Origin: Ophioderma brevispina
Lineage: Eukaryota > Echinodermata > Ophiuroidea > Amphilepidida > Ophiodermatidae
DNA length: 64,000 nucleotides
Direction: 5' to 3'
Assembly (NCBI GenBank): GCA_023653785.1
Contig: JAMKCH010049292.1
Span: forward strand, 23,254 to 87,253
Every line of letters starts with the position of its first letter. The stretch's first letter is position 1. Shown in pieces: positions 25,150 through 36,150 of this stretch. The notes beneath the pieces were generated by a model. That model was given only the letters and a program-made list of their open reading frames with translations. It did no database searches and was not told the origin of the DNA. Made by a program: the position numbers and the translations under genes.

Positions 25150-27926
25150 TGCACTTGTCAATTTTAATCCCGGCCCTGGGGGTCCCGGGACATAGCGGGG
25201 TATATGCCGGGACATAGCCGGGCATGTACAAAAAAAAGTATTGCCCCGCAAGCCGGGATGTTAGCCGGGACTTGGCCGGGAATGTACGTTAGCTTGTCCC
25301 CGCTCTGCCGGGACAATCATTGATGATAGCTGGGACTTAAGCCGGGAGGTACAAACAATTTTCCCGGCTTCACCGGGACATAAACGGGGACTTTAACGCA
25401 TGTGTCACACCATATAAAACCAGGCTATCAGTGAGCAGAGTCGCCCGTCAAATCTGTAGTATATCACCATTTTATATAGCTACAATTGCAGTCCGATCTC
25501 TTCCATGTCGTGAAAGGCAAGCTATACAAAGTAGCACACACGCATGTCGTCGCACAGTCGAGATATCAACTAATCCAAGGATCGATATTTTAAACGTAAA
25601 ATCGCCAAAAAAATATCAAAAATCAATAGGAAAATGTTTTTTAAAAAAATTAATATCACCTGAATCACAAGAAATTACTAGAAGTTTGTCTGATTCATTT
25701 AATTCATAAAATCACCGTAGGTAGTGAAAGCTATTTGATATTTCTTGCTAAATGCCAGGAACATTGTCATTTCATTGCATAAAACGCGGGCATTTTAATG
25801 TGAAAATGAAAATACTGAATCGCTATGGAAACAAATAAATGCTCATGAAATACATTCTGTTAGGTCAAAAATACTTCTCGAACTGCCGCATGTTCCGATA
25901 TAATCAAAATTAAATGTAATCGCGATTTCCTAACTTGTTTTTGGCAGTGTTATTCCCATTAAAATTTTCCTTTTATCGGGATCATTGCAAGTTTTTTGAA
26001 CCGCCGCGCCGTTCAGCCAAGAGTACAGCCTATCCAGGCTCCTGCGTATGTCAGCTCAATTTACCACAAGGCGCACCGAGCTGAGGTCCCCGGTCCTGGG
26101 GTTTCACATTTAGAGAACAGGGGAAATGAAGATTGCTCAATAAATCTAAAAAGTATAACAAATCGATTTTAATTGCACATAAATTTCCTTTTTTTTATTT
26201 GGAAATGTGAAGAAATTTAAAGTAAAATTGTAACCATTTAATATTGATAGTGGGTTTGGTTAGCTTGGGCAATAAGATCTTAGAATGGTTAACTTTTTTG
26301 TGTCAGCGAACCACATTTTTTCAAATCAAATATTTACTAACGTGTCTTTTAATTTGAAAAATTTACCCAAAACTGTTTTTCTCATAATTTGGTACCAGTG
26401 GTATACAACTTTTAATGAAAATAGTAAACTTTCCCTTTTTCGCAGGCCCTAGCAATATAACTTTTCAGTTATATCATATATTTCGGCTTTAAAACAATCA
26501 CAACGGACTCAGCCTGAAGGAAGTTTATTTTATTTGAGAAAACTCACTTAGTACAAATAACAATTTCGGCAAAAAAATAACGAAATACTCACCAGACCTT
26601 ATGTTAACCATGGTGTAAATAAACAACCTTCAAACAGGTGGCGGATATAAATGAAAAGGGGCCCTGGCAGCAGCTTAAGGTGGGGCCCTTTAGCATCGCT
26701 TTCGCAGCGCAATGTTGCACTTTAGTGCGACGAGAGGGTGTCTGGGGGGCCCTGAGAGCAATATTTTAGGGGGGCCCTGTCAGCAGCTGCTGACACTGCT
26801 GACTCTTAAATCCGCCACTGATTTCAAATGCGTGGGAGCTGGCAATCCCTCTTGAAACACGAGGTGTTGGGATACACAGCTAGGTAAAATAATTCAGGGT
26901 TGTCAACTCTCACGCAATGGGCGTGAGTCTCCATGCATGAGGGAATATACTCGCCATTGCGTGCCCAAGTAACAATGGGAACTGCACCAAAGATCTTTCC
27001 GCTTCTCAAGAAACTGACATGGAAAATTCAACTCAAATTTAGGCATAAGCATGAAGACTTGTTGGTTATACCTTTAAGTGATTGTTGTGTTCAGAATTTT
27101 GGCATAAAGATGCAAACCGCCCTCCCAAAAAATGGGGGAATAGTCAATACGATTTCAATGGAGTCAAAAATGTCATTGCAGACACAAATATCTTTGTTTT
27201 ATGCACGTTTTTCACTTTGTTATCTGCGGCATATATGCATCCATCATTCATTCAAACAAAGATGGCTTGAGGGCCTCCCCCTGGGCAGGGTTCGCCAATA
27301 TATTGATACCCACTGACAGAGTCATAAGCTCATGTCGGGGCATCTATTACAAGTTTATTTTAGCACGTCACTATCACAGAGTAGGCCGACAAAACGGCAA
27401 TCACCATGATGATCTTGTTGTTTGCTGACGTTTCTGTTGTCCAGAATCAATGAATGATCCAGGGTCTTTAGATTTACGCTGCTATGTTTATTGGTCGGAA
27501 TATCGCCTGGATAATGTGGATTTGTTTTTAACAAACCAACCTAAACGCGGTTTGTTTCTCAAACATAACTTCAGATGTGGGTGAAATTCGGCTCGGTTCT
27601 GACACTGGCGATCCAAAATGTAATATTGATTTTATATAGCTTGACCTGTTGTCGCATAGCCGGGACCGAGTTTCGGGATTGCACAAAGTTTCAAATCAGT
27701 CCCCGCCCCGATTGGCCGAGAATATACGCGGATTGTCACACCGAAGCCTGGCTAGTAATGGGCGGGACATAGCGGGGGATGTTCAAAAATAACAAGCCCG
27801 GCTACCCGTGATTTCGTGCTACTTTACGGGCCAAAGGCGGGGTGGTCACACAGCAAAATGTACATTCCCAGCTAAGTCCCCGCGAGTCCCGGGACCCCCA
27901 GGCCGGGATTGAAATTGACAAGTGCC
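25150..27926. mobile_element. 2.8-kb TIR element with CCGGGACATAG subterminal repeats
   Basis: The left end GCACTTGTCAATTTTAATCC, then CTGGGGGTCCCGGGACA, is mirrored at the right by GTCCCGGGACCCCCAG, then GGATTGAAATTGACAAGTGC. The inverted arms exceed 50 bp. TTA flanks both sides (25147-25149, 27927-27929), a three-base duplication as in PIF/Harbinger elements; that class assignment is inference. Both ends carry several GCCGGGACTTAGCCGGG-like palindromic words and GTCACAC motifs. No transposase is recognised. A small hAT-like MITE sits inside at 26635. Open frames at 25431 and 26933 have no domain. Confidence 0.7.
26635..26820. mobile_element. hAT-type MITE (CAGGTGGCGGAT ends)
   Basis: The left end CAGGTGGCGGATATAA and the right end TTAAATCCGCCACTG are inverted. 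The flanking 8-mers CCTTCAAA (26627-26634) and ATTTCAAA (26821-26828) agree at 6 of 8 positions. CAG ends with an 8-bp duplication are typical of hAT elements. Inside, GGGGCCCTGGCAGCAGC and GGGGCCCTGTCAGCAGC repeat directly. It is nested in the 25150-27926 element. Confidence 0.7.
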
Positions 27927-27929
27927 TTA

Positions 27930-28322
27930 AGATCCAATCTATCATTACAGAAAAATAGAATTATCCTTTACAAAGATAGAAAAAATTATTGTTGTTTTGC
28001 CTATATCTATCATGGATATTGGATGGGCAGGCCAATATTTTTGTATTTTCAACACTTTTTATCCAATACTTTCTCCCTATGTAGTGCATTTAACAATCTA
28101 ATTTCCTCAACATAGGACATGTGACAGAAAACACAATTGGTAACTGACCAGAAGCCCCACTGCTTTTACGAAATCTGCCTCACTTTTTCAATGAAAATTG
28201 AGATTGTGCAAATGTTAGCTACGTCACCTCTTTCTCATTCACCCATGTCCCCAAAAGGAGTAGCGACGCCCCCGGTTAGGAAATGCTGCCCTATGTGTTC
28301 TGCAGCCCTGATGACACCCTAC
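27930..28322. other. Non-coding, probably intron of the kinase gene
   Basis: Lies 3' (minus-strand sense) of the second kinase exon and starts at its putative GTAGGG donor. No further exon was recognised here. Confidence 0.35.
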
Positions 28323-28482
28323 ATTATCTCTACTACCATCATCATAGGAGTGATACTCCCCCATACATCCTGATAATATTGGGAAATGATCCATAAGTTC
28401 ATGTGGAGTGATTTCCTTGACACGTCCCAAAGAACCCGGCTGTCTTTACTGATACACGGAACATTTTGACCGCGACATTCAC
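28323..28482 (-). CDS. ACK/TNK2-like tyrosine kinase, N-lobe exon 2 (frameshifted)
   Basis: Read on the minus strand, a strong acceptor (CTTGTTTTTCTCAG) precedes GTGAATGTCGCGGTCAAAATG, which translates as VNVAVKM. This fits the beta-3 lysine of ACK kinases (SVAVK). Further along in other frames are VKEIT (alpha-C glutamate region), then DH and IIRMYGGVS (matching LDHxNLIRLYGVV), and finally TPMMMVVEI (matching TPPMKMVTEL before the hinge). These pieces lie in order but in different frames, so several single-base gains or losses are needed. A putative donor, GTAGGG, follows. Either the assembly has indels or the copy is decaying. The domain identification rests on order and motif match with the exon at 29455. 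Confidence 0.6.
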
Positions 28483-29454
28483 CTGAGAAAAACAAGGAGT
28501 GACATTCAATATACATTCTAGAATGACAAGTTTTTTGTTTTTCCTCTTAGATGTAGGCTTCGAAGTCTTGATGACCATCAATTACAATCAATTTGGTACA
28601 GTGGTTGCCATGTTTAAACATTAATTAAACATCAAAACCAATGTAGTGTGAATCCACTTACTATGACCAACTATACAAAGTTTTTTTAATGTGTTATTAA
28701 CTGCACATAAAAAGTGGTTCTAGCATGCATTCAGACAAAATTTTTTATTTAAACTTTTTCATTTTGTTTTTTATTGAAGAACCAGTCAATCACAAAAAGT
28801 GGGAAAATTAAAAAATCCCAAAAGCAGCACTCTCCAGTAGACAAATTGAGTTTTGAAGTTGGGTGGTCCATTTGACACCCATTCATCTAAAAGGTAGCGA
28901 AGTTCAATACAATTATGGCTGCATCTCTTCATCACCGGGGGCTGACCCTAGTCTAGTCCCACCTGTTTGTTATTTGGCAATTTTAGTTTTTTGAATATGG
29001 AGGTGGAATTAATGGGAATCTATTTCTCACATAAACCCACTTGAGTAGCAGAGATGTCCAACCTTTTTAGAGCGAAAGCTTATTCCAGATATTTTCAGGT
29101 GTCAAATGAGGTGTGTGATAAACACAGACTGGTAAATGAACTGACTGGTAAATGAACTTACGCATAGACCTATTAGTTGTTAAAAAAATCACAAGAAGAA
29201 ACTTCCAAAACAGTAATAATTTTTTAAAATATTGCACACATGCAATCTAGGATTAACATAACCAGCAAAGAATTGATGGTATGATTACAACATGATTTTC
29301 CACAATTCTTCCAGATTCTTTCAAAACTGGGGGTGGATTATAAGCAAGCATGGGACTATACTCGGGTCGTACAGTATTTTGGTAAAGGAGGTTACCACAT
29401 TGGCATAAGCAATGGAGCACAGCAAGCCTTACATTCCTTTCTCCAAACAATTAC
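28483..29454 (-). other. Intron between the two kinase exons
   Basis: Bounded on the minus strand by CTAAG|GTAATT (donor, 29455/29454) and TTTTTCTCAG|GTGAAT (acceptor, 28483/28482). AT-rich, with no internal element recognised. Confidence 0.5.
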
Positions 29455-29657
29455 CTTAGTGCACTAGGTGTCGTCCACATCCCTTTGCGCACCACACCAA
29501 ATGAGCCATCTCCAGTTTTTCAGCAAGTTTCGTTCAGTTTTTCTTCCAATCAGACCTGTGAGTGTGGGGTTTTTCTTAGTCGGTGTGCTTGGTTCTGACA
29601 TGCTGCCTGATGAGTTTTGGTTTGCCCCGACTCGTTCCTTCTCCCCTCCTTTCAAAC
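29455..29657 (-). CDS. ACK/TNK2-like tyrosine kinase, exon with glycine loop (frameshifted)
   Basis: On the minus strand the first frame reads KKNPTLTGLIGRKTERNLL, matching the segment just before the ACK kinase domain (LTCLIGEKDLRLL in vertebrate ACK1, from memory). Two short homopolymers then each appear one base too short. Beyond them the frame reads DGSFGVVRKGMWTTPSAL, very close to the ACK glycine loop and following EWDAPSG segment. The exon ends at the strong donor AAG|GTAATT, one base out of phase with the next exon, again explicable by a lost A. Upstream is a serine/proline-rich stretch and a possible acceptor (ATCTCCAAAG). ACK kinases are cytosolic, Cdc42-binding non-receptor tyrosine kinases. 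The rest of the gene (SAM-like N terminus, C-lobe, SH3, CRIB) was not found in the window. Confidence 0.65.
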
Positions 29658-30675
29658 CTTTGGAGATAAAATCACAAATTCACTTTTGTTTTATTGCAGT
29701 TTTCAATAACCGCCATTTTCTCCCTACAATACCACCTTGATAGGAATGAATGTGTTGGTAGTTATTTCTAATAAACTCCATCTGAAATGACATGCATACA
29801 TTATTATACAGTAATATGCTTTCCCACATGTGAGTTTTTTCCATGCAAATAATAGCCAGTGGTAAGAACCACTTCTTGCATAAAAGCCCCTTTATTTTTG
29901 TGTAACACTGGTGAAGTAAAAACACCATTTTTTTTACAAAGATTGCTTTTGAAATTTCCACTTTATGTTATAACCCAAGTCCTCAAATGTCCTGTAACAG
30001 CTACATAGGTTTCATTCTTCTGTACTTTGCCACTGTGGGGTTTTCACAACTTAAAGTACGCATTACATACATTCACAACTTCAAGGACATCATTTTGTTA
30101 CAACTTTTAGGGCACATTTAGGCCAAATATCACCACCCTAAGGGTCCTGACAGTTCCAAAACTTAGCTTCTTTTAGGGTCCAACTTATTTCCAATTACAT
30201 AGGGCTGTCCTTTAACTAATGTACAATGTGCAGTTTTGACCTGATGGCAGTCTTAACCCTTTTGCACCAAATTTAGGATTTCATTTTGAACTGTGTCCCA
30301 CCTACAGACATTTCTAGATCTCTCTCATCATAGCAATTCACATACACTCTCCATGTCAAAACTCCTGCCTGAAGTTAGGACATTATAAACTTCAAAATGA
30401 TACCAAACTTCATTTTTTTGGATTGTTCCATATTGAGATACCCAAAATAGTATCCGAATTTATTTTCACGTATTTATTTATTTTGCAAGAATCCGCTCAG
30501 TGTCTCTCGGTGCTTTAAGGTTTAACTTACTCTCCCTCAAACTCAATGAGTGTTGAACATCTGGGAGTAAAAACATGGGCCATTTCTTTGACAGAAGGTC
30601 ATGTACACTTATATGTGCATTTTTAAATATAGCACATTGCATTGACTCATTGCACTTTACATTTACTTCCGCTGC
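29658..30675. other. No supported exon; probably intron or 5' flank of the kinase gene
   Basis: I looked on the minus strand for the SAM-like N-terminal exon expected for ACK and did not recognise it. The plus strand at 29468-29740 has an open frame, but it is the shadow of the kinase exon. Confidence 0.35.
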
Positions 30676-30679
30676 TATA

Positions 30680-30885
30680 ATAGGAAATCATCAGAACCAC
30701 TGGGAGCTACCAGGTTTAAGCCTCCAAAAAAAAAACCTATCAGCACTTAGATTGTGGCAATCACATTTGCCCCCAGGATGAGAGTGTGCAGCAAGATAAA
30801 GTGCTTTGCAGTGGGAAATCGAGCCACAACCTCAGATCGTGCATGAGTTAGTAATTCTAACCAGTGGAGCACACATGTCCTCTCA
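30680..30885 (-). mobile_element. tRNA-derived SINE, diverged copy
   Basis: Contains CCTATCAGCACTTAGATTG, identical to 3829-3848. On the minus strand it has a tRNA-like head TCCACTGGTTAGAATTAC, then GAGGTTGTGGCTCGATTTCCC (degenerate B box). A run of ten As sits at its inner end near 30727. Confidence 0.55.
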
Positions 30886-31289
30886 TTAGATAATGTCCAG
30901 CACTATAACGCTGGTCCATAATTTCCTTTTGGACATACAAACACGTAGCGTTGATCGTTGTGTGTACTGTGTCTATGTGCAACACAATGTTGCGCCGTTT
31001 TGGCAGGGAGCGGGCCTACGTTCTAAAATTGTCCAAAAATTATGAGCCAGAGTATAACCCACAACTGCCCACATAAGGGGGCAATGATATTTATGACGAG
31101 AGAATCAATGATGCATAAGACCCCCGTGTATGGTGGAACGGGAATGATCCTTGGAGACACAATGCATGAGACACCTAAGCCAAGTTATTGGTTGGCGACA
31201 GTTTTTGAACAAAAATATCTCCAAGATGGAACATCACATATGCTTTGGCAAAATAGAAAATGTAGTGTAGTACAAAGTTTTTGAGGTCA

Positions 31290-31410
31290 ACATGAACCCA
31301 GGGGTGCTCTTCTCAAATGGTGCAAAATACATTCCTGTCATAATTTTTTTTTGAACATTAACACTAATACCTCTTTAATCTAATTATAATCTTAACCATT
31401 GGGGTCAGAA
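31290..31410 (+). repeat. Interspersed repeat flanking the arrays
   Basis: GGGGTGCTCTTCTCAAATGGTGCAAAATACATTCC resembles blocks at about 32490-32530, 37520-37550 and 37698-37730 (CTTGAGGGTGTCCTTCATC). The preceding CACATATGCTTTGGCA is also shared with 37590. Confidence 0.5.
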
Positions 31411-31760
31411 AATCAATAATGCCCTTTAATGGGAATGGCCCTTCAACGGTAAAATTGAGAATGACCAGTTATTTGGACATGGAGGAATGCCTTTTAATAT
31501 TGGTAATTGAGGAATGTCCCTTTCATTGGGGGGTAAATGAGGAATGGCAACTTTAATTTTAAATAACTTGCGCATTGCCCCGTTCCAAGGGGTAAATGAT
31601 GGAAGTGCCCTTTGCAAATGGCATAGCCCTGTTTAATTGTAACTGAGAAATGGCCTAATGGCCTTTATTGGTAAATGGGGGAATTTAATTGTTAAATTGG
31701 ATTAATGGACTTGCCCTTTAAAATGTTAAATATGGGGGAATGGCCCTTTTAATTGATAAA
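31411..31760 (+). repeat. Minisatellite 1 (GGTAAATGAGGAATGGCCC unit)
   Basis: About nine imperfect units of 30-40 bp around TTTAATTGGTAAATGAGG and AATGGCCC. Units vary mainly by small indels. It ends where the next array begins. Confidence 0.75.
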
Positions 31761-32455
31761 GCATAACTCCCAATAACTCTATCCATATCTCACCAACAAG
31801 AACTCTAAAACAACTCATTGGTGAACTCCATCCATAACTCCACCAAAACCAAAAAAAAAAACCCTCTAAAACATAAACTCATCAATGAATGCCACAACTC
31901 CACACAAAAACACTAAAAATTCTGAACGGTGATGCAATCTCCATCCATAAACTCACCCCATGACTTTACAACATAACTCTCAATGAACTCCATTCATACC
32001 GCACTAACCCCCCTAAATAACTAGACTAAAACTCTTGATTGGCTCCCATTTATAACTCACCACACCTATAAAACAAACCTCTAAAACCTAACTCATCGAT
32101 GAACTCCTAACTCGCCAAAAATAACTCCATTCCTCACTCCCAAAATAAATCTAAAACATAACTCTCAATGAACTCCATTCATACCTCACTAACAAATAAT
32201 GCTTAAAACTCATTGATGGGCCCCATTTATAACTCACCAAAAACATCACAACCTCTACCCCACTCATCGATGAACTCCATAACTCATCAAAATAACTCTA
32301 AAACCTCTGAACATAACTCGTTGATTAACTTCCCATTTTCCTAACTCATCATAATAACTCTAAGAACATAACTCATTGAACTCAATCCATAACCGCCAAA
32401 ACAGCAAAAACACCCTCAACATAAACTCTCCATGAAACCCATAACTTTTTGGGGA
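31761..32455 (+). repeat. Minisatellite 2 (AACTCATTGATGAACTCC unit)
   Basis: About ten imperfect units of 55-70 bp with the order AACATAACTCATTGATG, AACTCCATCCATAACTC, ACCAAAATAACTCTAAA. The plus strand is almost free of G. Two further units at 37385-37475 are followed by the same GCATAATGCCCCCTTTA flank as here (32462), so the array belongs to an interspersed element. Confidence 0.8.
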
Positions 32456-32929
32456 AAATTTGCATAATGCCCCTTTAGTCAATTTTAGGGTGTTTTTTCC
32501 TCAATGAATGCAAAGTACATTCCCATAAAAATGAGAGCACGCAAGGATGCTGTGCCTTACTCCAGAGGTTTGGGTGTTTGAGTTTGCAATGAGGCAAACA
32601 CTTAATAGGTACAAAGCAACAAATGGCATGCACATAAGTGGAATAATTCCATATCCTAACATCCCTTAACTGCATTATTTCCACTTTTCAAAATCACGAA
32701 TCTGACCCGTCTTGATTTTAGGGAGAAATTGCGCCTAGTTTTCTAACAAGAAAATAATGCCAACTCCTTTTATTGCGTTGATCGTCAGGTATGTAGTCTA
32801 TTTCCGAGACGGATTGTTAGGGGATTTAGGCCTATAGCCAGGTGCAATTTGTTCATTGTTAAGGCCAAGCAAAAACAAGTTTGTTCCAGGAGGTAGGCCA
32901 AAACCTAAAAGTACAAGCAATTTTTATTT
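32456..32929. other. Array flank and spacer
   Basis: The first 80 bases (GCATAATGCCCCTTTAGTC, then GCAAAGTACATTCCCAT) are shared with 37477-37555. The rest holds nothing recognisable. Confidence 0.4.
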
Positions 32930-34029
32930 TTAAAGGTGCATTTCGTGATTCCACCACCTTCCGCTTTTATTCATTGTTCTATTGACATGCCCTAGATATT
33001 CTCACCTTGATTGTATGAAACATTTCCCCTACTTTCCCTTTCTCAATTTTTTTTTGGGGGGGGGGGGGTCTACCTCTTTTCAGCCTTTTTCTAACTATCA
33101 AATGTAACCAATGTACAAACTGGTGTTTAAACTCATGTGTATATTTCTTTGGCTGCCTGTATTTTTCACTTTTATTATATCATATTATTTTCCTTCCTTC
33201 CGTGCTCATTGACTACCCCTTTAACTCTTTTTTCTACTATCAACATCTAAACTTTCCATAGTATAAACTGTTGCTAAATTCATGTATATATTTTCATTGC
33301 TGGTGAATATTCTCATTTTGATTATATGAAATATTTTTATTTCTTCCTTGCTCATTGTCTACTCCTTTAATTTTTTTTCAAACTATCTAATGTATAAACG
33401 ATGTTAACTTATGATTATATTGTCATTACTGAGTTGCTGGCTGATATTTTTAATTTTGATTATCATATTTTCCTCCCTTCCTTGCTCATTGTCTACCCCT
33501 TTAATTCTTTTTCTAACTATCCATGTATAGTCAAATGTACCATGTACAAATGTGGTTATAATTTATGTAGATTTTTGCCATTGCTGGATAATTTTCTCAC
33601 TTGATTTTATGATATATTTCCTTCCCTACAATGATTCTTTTATTATTATTATTAATAACTGTATTATACATTGTCTTGTCCGTTCGATATGTTTATGCTA
33701 TTTACACTGAACTTGAACTTGTTTCCCATAGATATCCTTGAAAAAAAACTCATTCACCCTTTTAAGCTGAATACCGACGTTGCGGTTTGGTGTTGATGAG
33801 CAATGCCTTGTTTCCCCATCGGTCCCATAGGCCACTGTTGCTATCCTTTATGTCCGTTTACGGACAAAAATACAAATTGCGAATTTCTTACCAAACAAAC
33901 GAATGTTGCACGGCAGATTTGCACACAGAAGTTCCTATGTTAACATTTTCAGACTGATATGAAAATCTCACTTTGTTTTGAGGTAAGTCGGGGGACGAGG
34001 CTTGATGGAGCACAAAAATGCCCCTTTAA
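32930..34029 (+). mobile_element. MITE family A copy enlarged by an internal minisatellite
   Basis: The start TTAAAGGTGCATTTCGTGATTCC and the end (GATGGAGCACAAAAATGCCCCTTTAA, mirrored) match other family A copies, as do inner blocks GGTCCCATAGGCCACTGTTG, GTCCGTTTACGGACA and GAGGTAAGTCGGGGGACGAGG. TTAA is at both ends. At 1100 bp it is about three times the 373-bp copy at 18687, because of the array at 32990-33640. Confidence 0.75.
32990..33640 (+). repeat. ~140-bp minisatellite inside family A MITE
   Basis: Four to five units share TTCCTTGCTCATTGTCTACCCC, TTTAATTCTTTTTCTAACTATC and TGTATATATTTTCATTGCTGG. The CTCATT word recurs at 33205, 33351 and 33485. The first unit carries a T9G13 run (33047-33068). 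Confidence 0.75.
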
Positions 34030-34914
34030 TTTAAAAAAAAAATTGAAAAGGGTTTTCCCCAGAAATGGCTCAAATTGGCTAAATAGCAAGTCAAGACAGT
34101 TGCAAATCATACTTGATTGTCCAATTATTAGTTTATAAAACAAAAATATTGATTTTGGATCACTTAGATATAAAATTTAAACGTTCTATCATCTCTTTTC
34201 GCATTTTTATATGAAAATGCAAATTTCCTCAGTAAATAAAAAACCCCAAAATACGGTAAAATGGCTCCAAATTAAATGCAAGTGGCCTACTACTGGCAAC
34301 AAACTTGAATCCCCTGCTGACACCACTACTCCATCAACCACTGGCTCCACCACCCATCACCCAACCCGTTGGATTCTGTATCCATCAATAACCTGACTAC
34401 CCCCACCCATCAACCAACAACTCCACCACTGATTTCAGTACTCCATCAACAAGGGGCAGCAAAACGCTACAGGACTAACTAATATAGATTAAAAAACCTA
34501 ATTTTTGCACAATTTATTGCTTAAGGTGGTATATCAGCGATTAAACAGTAAAATTTAGATGACATTGAGGATTAGGAAGGGCTTGTGTATGGCCCAGGCC
34601 AGGGAGATTAATAACAAATTATTTACAGTACCGTACACATTAACTGCTGTTTTCTCAACTTTATTACAACTTTGAAGAAAAAATGAATTTTCTTCCATTT
34701 GACATCTTCCCCATTTTTTCAATTTCCAGAAATTGTAGAAACAAACTACATCCTCTGTTGACCTGATATATGGTCAGAGTTATTAAACCCAGATCTATGT
34801 TATGAAGCTAAATTGCATTTATATAGGCAATCCCCTTCCAGTCAGCCACCAACTCACCACCAAATCAACCATTTATTTAGGAAAACTTCCCCACCTGCCA
34901 ACCACAGATTCATG
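34030..34914. other. No supported gene; CAC/CCA-rich low-complexity patch
   Basis: 34305-34450 is rich in ACCACTACTCCATCAACC-type words and 34840-34880 in CCAACTCACCACC. No domain or repeat family is recognised. Confidence 0.4.
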
Positions 34915-36150
34915 AAAAAGTATTATTCACTGAGCCTGTCAAAACGAAGTACTTATAAAATTATACAATACAATTAAAATAATTATAGAAAATCAAATGA
35001 AAATCACCAAAAATTATGAAAGGATCAAAGCCTAAGGCAAAAACAAAACAAAACAAAACAAAAACAATTCACTATAAAAGGCCAAAAAAATCAAGTTTGT
35101 TTCCAGTAGGTATCTAGTCCCAAAAAAAAAAGTGAAATGTGGCGGCAGACAACACGTGTCCTGTGAATGCTGTATTTTTGTGGGCTGCCAGCTATAGCGG
35201 GAGGACCGTGAATGCTGTATTTTTGTGGGCTGCCAGCTATAGCGGGAGGAACACTTAGCAATCCGTTGTGCGTGTGTGTGTGTGTGTGTGTCACTAAAAT
35301 GTTAAGTTTGTTTAAAAATTGACGTTAATTTTGAGTTTTGAATTGACCTAAATAGAAAAGTCGATGTTCAATTGCTACCAAACTTGTGTCATTTTTTTTT
35401 TTTTTTTTTTTTTATACGCGCTTTATGCGAAAATAGTGAAACTATACCATGTCATGTGACTTTCATTTAACCAATCAGATGACAAGGATCTATCTATGAG
35501 GTATATAATATACGCTAACAACTTTATCTTTTGCACAGGGCAACCAACATGACCAAGTGCTCTATGCTTTTATTATCCATTTTTCAACAACAATACAATA
35601 CAATTAAAATAATTATAGAAAATCAAATGAAAATCACCAAAAATTATGAAGGGATCAAAGCCTAAGGCAAAAACAAAACAAAACAAAAACAATTCACTAT
35701 AAAAGGCCAAAAAAATCAAGTTTGTTTCCAGTAGGTATCTAGTCCCAAACTTAAAATGGGTCTGAAAATGTGGCGGCCGACAACGTGTGTCAGGTGAATG
35801 CTGTATTTTTTGTGGGCTGCCAGGCTATTAGTGGGAGGAAACTTAGCAATCCGTTGTGCCGTGTGTGGGAGTTGTGTTGGTGTGTGGGTGTCACTAAATG
35901 TTAAGTTTGTTTAAAAATTGACGTAATTTTGAGTTTGAATGACCTAAATAGAAAAAGTTGATGTTTCAATGCTACCAAACTTGTGTCATAGGGGAAACCA
36001 TGGGATCCCTCATGGTTGAGAGGCAAACATCATATGCCAAGGTCAAATCAAAAGGTCATGTGAGGTCAAGAAAAATCATTGAAAAAGTATTATTCACTGA
36101 GCCCGTCAAAAAGACCAAAAGAGAGCAAAGAGTACTATATAAAATTTTGT
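34915..36150 (+). repeat. Locally duplicated block with outer direct repeats
   Basis: A segment of about 390-420 bp (TACAATACAATTAAAATAAT through TTGCTACCAAACTTGTGTCAT) occurs at 34965-35390 and again at 35595-35988. The pair is enclosed by GAAAAAGTATTATTCACTGAGCC at about 34915 and 36083. The first copy contains an extra internal 45-bp duplication (GTGAATGCTGTATTTTTGTG at 35163 and 35209) and a (GT)n tract at 35270-35291. A 22-base T run (35392-35413) separates the copies, suggesting retro-type or replication-slippage origin. Confidence 0.7.

Noticed and set aside
29468..29740. 90-codon plus frame
   Set aside because: It is the antisense shadow of the kinase exon on the minus strand.
31411..32455. 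CRISPR-like regular repeats
   Set aside because: Units touch each other, vary throughout, and have no unique spacers. These are minisatellites in an animal genome.
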